Shown here one piece after another: positions 60,868 through 64,000 of a DNA stretch of 64,000 nucleotides. Below the pieces are notes generated by a model. It did not search any database and was not told where the DNA came from. It worked only from the letters and a program-made list of their open reading frames with translations. Source of the stretch: Candidatus Brachythrix odensensis (lineage in GTDB: Bacteria; Chloroflexota; Anaerolineae; J036; Brachytrichaceae). The position numbers and the translations under genes are program-made. The number at the start of each line of letters is the position of its first letter. Within the stretch, counting starts at the first letter, position 1. The stretch spans positions 1-64,000 of the forward strand of contig JADKDT010000011.1 in assembly GCA_016714465.1 (NCBI GenBank). Reading direction: 5' to 3'.

Positions 60868-61210
60868 CAATGGCATTAAATTAAGGTGTGAATGGGCAAT
60901 ACGCCGCACGAGCGGTCCTCCATTCTTGTCATCCTGAGCGAGCCCCATAGGGTCTCGGGCGGGACGAGCGGTGGGGGCGAGCGAAGGACCCCTGTGACGT
61001 CACCCCGCGCATGGGTGGATCGGCATTCGCGTGTTGTCACCGTTATCCTATGCTTCCGCGCAACATCACAGGGGTCCTTCGCGCAGCCTGTTACTCGCGT
61101 TTATGCAGCAGCTCCGTGGGCCGCACTCAGGATGACAAACGAGAAAGCTGCGCCCGCGCCGGTGTGCCGGACCCTTCGATCACGCGTTGGTCGCTAACTT
61201 AATGCCATTG
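60868..61210. mobile_element. MITE-like element, copy B, intact (343 bp)
   Basis: Terminal inverted repeats CAATGGCATTAAATTA and TAACTTAATGCCATTG (15 of 16 match). Inside are nested inverted repeats: TTCTTGTCATCCTGAG/CTCAGGATGACAAACGAGAA and GCGAAGGACCCCTGTG/CACAGGGGTCCTTCGC. There is no transposase and no credible coding frame. Exact 10-bp duplications flank it. This fills most of the gap 60831-61283. Confidence 0.88.
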
Positions 61211-61220
61211 GGCGTAGCCG
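61211..61220. repeat. Target-site duplication, right copy
   Basis: GGCGTAGCCG. Removing the element and one copy restores CCCCGGCGTAGCCGGGG, a palindrome centre like those found elsewhere in the window. Confidence 0.8.
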
Positions 61221-61283
61221 GGGCTCGCGACCTTCGCTTCCAACCCATTGACACCGGCAGGAATTCGCCCACACTCCTGCTTC

Positions 61284-63480
61284 ATGAATCAACGACTCTG
61301 GTGGTGGGTGGGACGTGGCCTGGCTGCGCTTCTGTTTGCGCTGGGACTGCAGGCCGTCGGCGCGCGCGCGGCAACGATCACGGTCACGACGACGAGCGAT
61401 GAGTTTGGGAGCGGGGTCGGCTGCTCGCTGCGCGAAGCGGTCAAGACGGCCAATGCCAACGCTGACTTCGGCAGCTGCGCGCACAGCGGTGGCTTTGGCG
61501 TCGATCTGATCCTGGTCCCGCCCGGAATATACGAGCTCGGGCTGGCCGGGATCGATGAGGATCTCGATGCGACGGCCGATCTGGACATCCTGGGCAACGT
61601 GACGATCAGCGCCACTGGCAGCACTCCAACGATTCGAGGCGATTCAGGCGGTTACTCGGGCCGGCTCGTGCACGTCCATTCGCCGGCGGTCGCGAAGATC
61701 AAGAACGTGACCCTCGGGATCGCGTCCGTCCCAGGGGCGGGCGGGGGGCTGCGTGCGGGTTGAGTCTGGCGCGACGCTCTCCATGGTTAACACCAACGTG
61801 TCGAATTGCTCGGCCAATGGGAATGCGGGCGGGATCCTGAACATGGGCACGATGACGATCACCGGCGGGCAGATTCTGACGAACACGACGGCCGGCGCGG
61901 ATGGAGGAGGGGGCATCTTCAATGACGACGGGGCGACGTTGTATCTCTCGAACGTCCGCCTGGCCGGCAACAGCGCCAGTGATTCGCTCAGCCACGGCGG
62001 GGCGATCTACTGCGATTCGGCCTCGAGGGTGACGATTGTGGACAGCACGGTCGAACGAAACACCGCCGCCCAGGGTGCGGGGCTCTACTGCACAAGCGGG
62101 AGCGCGACGATTCAGCGCAGCACTTTTCGCCTCAACAACGGCCAACTCACCGGCGGGTTGTATTTTTCGGGCGGCGGGATCTCCGTGATCGAAGACACGC
62201 TGATCGCCAACAACAACGCCATTAAGACTGACGCCACCGATACGGTCGTTGTCATCAGCGCTGGCGGGATCTCGTATTGCTGCGGATCACTCACGATCCG
62301 GCATTCCATCATCCGTGACAACGTTGCCCGGAATGATCGGGTTGAGAACAACACCGTGCGCGGCGGCGGACTCAATGTCGGCGGTGGGGCAGTCCTGATT
62401 GAAAACTCGACCATCAGCGGCAATGCGGTGAGCGGCAGCCTGGGCGACAGCGAGATGAACGGCGGTGGCATCATCGGCCTGACGGGGGGCACGGGCAAGA
62501 TTACGCTGGTCAACTCGACCGTGAGCGGCAACAGCGCGGAGGGCTCCGGCGGCGGGATCTGGGTGGACGAGAACTTCCACCTGGAACTGCGCAACACGAC
62601 GATTTACGGCAACTCCGGCGAGGATGGGGGCGGGTTGCGCCTGACCTCGGGCAGCGTCGTGACCTTGACGAATTCCGTGATCGCCTCAAATTCCGATACC
62701 GGGTCGAACAATCGGGACGACTGCTTTGGCGGCATCGACAGAGTGTCATTTGGGCATGTCCAGAACACAACGGGCTGCTCCTTTGGCGTCGGCGCGCCCA
62801 CCACCGGCTCATCCGGATTGGCCAGCATCAACAACAACGGCGGAACCCTCGCCGGCGACAGTGGCAGCGCCGAGACACCGCGGACCCATCGGCCCACCGC
62901 TGGCAGCATCCTGATCGACTCTGGCGATAGCGCAGGCTGCAAAGATGCGGCCGGCGCGACGCTGACTTCCGATGAGCGCGGCCTCATCCGTCCGTCGAAT
63001 TCGAGCGGTATCTTGCCGCGCTGCGATATCGGGGCGGTTGAACTGCACTATCCCGCGTTCACGCTGAGCACCACCGGCTCGCCCGTGATTGTCAAGCCCG
63101 GCACCGCCCCCGGCTCGGCCCGCTTCACCACGACCGTGCAGAACACGGATTCACTGACCGTGACGTCGATCCTGGTCACGCGCACACTGAGCCTCTTCAT
63201 GGAGTGGGACACCTTTCCAGCCACCTGCGTGAAGGATCCGTACTACGTCCTCGAGTGCGCGCTGGCCGTCAACGTTCCGCCCGGCAATTCGCGGACGTTC
63301 ACTGGCACGGCCAGCTTCATCGCAGAGCTTGCCTCCGGCGCGTGCGGGACGGACTTCGATCTTGGTGAACTGGCCAGTGTCGTCGGGTTCGATGCCAGCG
63401 CGGCGCCGAGCTATCGCTCTGACAGCGCCAGCACCCGGCTGATTTGCCCGCGGGCCTATATGCCGGTCGTCTACCGCTGA
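61284..63480 (+). CDS. Exported CSLREA-domain parallel beta-helix protein (single-base frameshift)
   Basis: About 731 residues after correction. Signal peptide to about residue 29, then the CSLREA box (VGCSLREAVKTANANA, 47-52 for the core). A long parallel beta-helix follows with repeats such as GGGIFNDDGATLYLSNV, GGGLNVGGGAVLIENSTISG and GGGIWVDENF, then a beta-sandwich-like domain and the tail RAYMPVVYR. The shift is at about 61757-61759 (one G too many in GCGGGTT). Likely a surface protein binding or cleaving polysaccharide; catalytic residues not identified. Confidence 0.83.
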
Positions 63481-63489
63481 GGATGATAT

Positions 63490-63536
63490 GGAGGAAGCAA
63501 CAGCCCGCGGCGAAGCCGCGGGCTGTTGCTTCCTCC
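63490..63536. repeat. Perfect palindrome between convergent genes
   Basis: GGAGGAAGCAACAGCCCGCG plus GC, loop GAA, 22-bp perfect arms, followed by AAAA. Likely two-way terminator. Confidence 0.85.
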
Positions 63537-63546
63537 AAAACGTGAG

Positions 63547-64000
63547 TTACGAGCGCGCCTTGTCCGGATACAGCACGACCTTCTCGGCCTCGCCGGCCTT
63601 GAGAAGCTGGAAGGCCTTCTCGTATTCGTCCAGCCCGAAGCGATGGGTGATGAGCGGGGCAAGCGTCACCGCTCCGCTGTCGAGCAGGGCGCGGGCCTTG
63701 TCCCAGGTCTGATACACGTGCCGGCCGTAAATGCCGTGAATCGTGATCCCGCGCACGACGACGTGATGGGTCCAGTCGATCGACACGTTCTGGCCAGCCA
63801 GCCCAAGCGCAACGTAATCGCCGCCGCTGCGCAGCGTGGCGAAGGCGGTGTTGATGGCGTTGGGGTTGCCGCTCATCTCGAGCACAACGTCCACACCCAG
63901 GCCATCGGTTGCTTCCCTGATCACGGCCTCGGTCTCGGGCTTGCGCGGGTCGAGAACGAGGTCCTCGTCCCGGCGATGGGCGGCGGTGTGCAGCTTCATC
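63547..64000 (-). CDS. tdh: L-threonine 3-dehydrogenase-like zinc alcohol dehydrogenase, 3' part (5' end off the window)
   Basis: The last 150 or so residues of a medium-chain dehydrogenase. GLGVDVVLEMSGNPNAINTA, VVRGITIHGIYGRHVYQTWD, LITHRFGLDEYEKAFQLL and EKVVLYPD match the C-terminal half of threonine dehydrogenase, which oxidises threonine to 2-amino-3-ketobutyrate. The catalytic zinc site lies off the window. Sorbitol-type dehydrogenases are an alternative, but the GITIHGIYGR block favours Tdh. Confidence 0.85.
   Translation of the reverse strand, partial: MKLHTAAHRRDEDLVLDPRKPETEAVIREATDGLGVDVVLEMSGNPNAINTAFATLRSGGDYVALGLAGQNVSIDWTHHVVVRGITIHGIYGRHVYQTWDKARALLDSGAVTLAPLITHRFGLDEYEKAFQLLKAGEAEKVVLYPDKARS

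Noticed and set aside
60868..61210. Short coding frames inside the MITE-like element
   Set aside because: They cross the inverted repeats, lack ribosome sites and are not conserved between the two copies.

Overview
The window is GC-rich and gene-dense and reads like the chromosome of a Chloroflexota bacterium, probably Anaerolineae-like (inference). The grounds are lipoproteins and exported proteins with Thr/Pro- or Ala/Pro-rich linkers after the signal, a CSLREA parallel beta-helix protein, a MalEFG-type sugar importer, a membrane protein with an effector-associated (death-like) domain, and several exported proteins ending in an aromatic-x-Pro-x3-Arg tail. There is no phage, CRISPR array, rRNA or recognisable tRNA.

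Layout: (1) 1-5.2 kb: a cut-off AP2-domain protein with a histone-H1-like tail, sbcC plus a metallophosphoesterase, trpC and infA. (2) 5.0-10.5 kb, minus strand: an amino-sugar operon (GH20 hexosaminidase, serine hydrolase, GlcNAc kinase, GlcNAc-6-P deacetylase). (3) 10.7-13.7 kb: ruvA, murJ and an esterase. (4) 13.7-15.6 kb: a lower-GC islet with an orphan protein and a VapBC-type toxin-antitoxin pair. (5) 15.6-23.6 kb: oxidoreductase, YitT protein, methyltransferase, lipA, esterase, flippase-like protein and FAD amine oxidase. (6) 23.7-29.4 kb, minus strand: eutB, eutC, a sigma-factor/membrane/beta-propeller fusion and an RluA-type pseudouridine synthase. (7) 29.5-41.4 kb: peroxiredoxin, FAD oxidoreductase, carboxyltransferase, death-domain-like membrane protein, pentahaem cytochrome, M28 peptidase, binding lipoprotein, YjjX, DUF4166 and DUF6882-like proteins. 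(8) 41.5-45.7 kb: an MNT antitoxin with a broken HEPN partner, and a kinase-M23-aminotransferase fusion. (9) 46.1-50.3 kb, minus strand: hydrolase, DUF3891, a homologue of plant red chlorophyll catabolite reductase, a membrane protein and a second hydrolase. (10) 50.4-56.2 kb: maleate-isomerase-like protein, FAD monooxygenase and a sugar ABC importer with a near-consensus promoter. (11) 56.3-64 kb: ComEC, AlbA/Schlafen regulator, thioesterase, a MITE-like element, CSLREA protein and threonine dehydrogenase (cut at the edge).

Two window-wide patterns stand out. First, most intergenic gaps carry a long palindrome (arms up to 39 bp, perfect) whose GC-rich centre is shared between sites while the outer arms are unique to each site; one such palindrome has been split by a 343-bp element with terminal inverted repeats and a 10-bp target duplication. 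Second, ten conserved genes, including the essential infA and murJ, are interrupted by single-base shifts, nearly all in short G/C runs; restoring one base at each makes every gene length a multiple of three. This points to residual indel errors in the assembly rather than gene decay.

How genes work together: the 10.5-5.0 kb operon would release and assimilate N-acetylglucosamine from chitin or peptidoglycan fragments. EutBC would split ethanolamine. The 52.8-56.2 kb transporter brings in a sugar but has no ATPase beside it. The 46-49.5 kb cluster pairs a reductase of the bilin-reductase fold with an alpha/beta hydrolase and may act on a tetrapyrrole or other aromatic pigment (inference).
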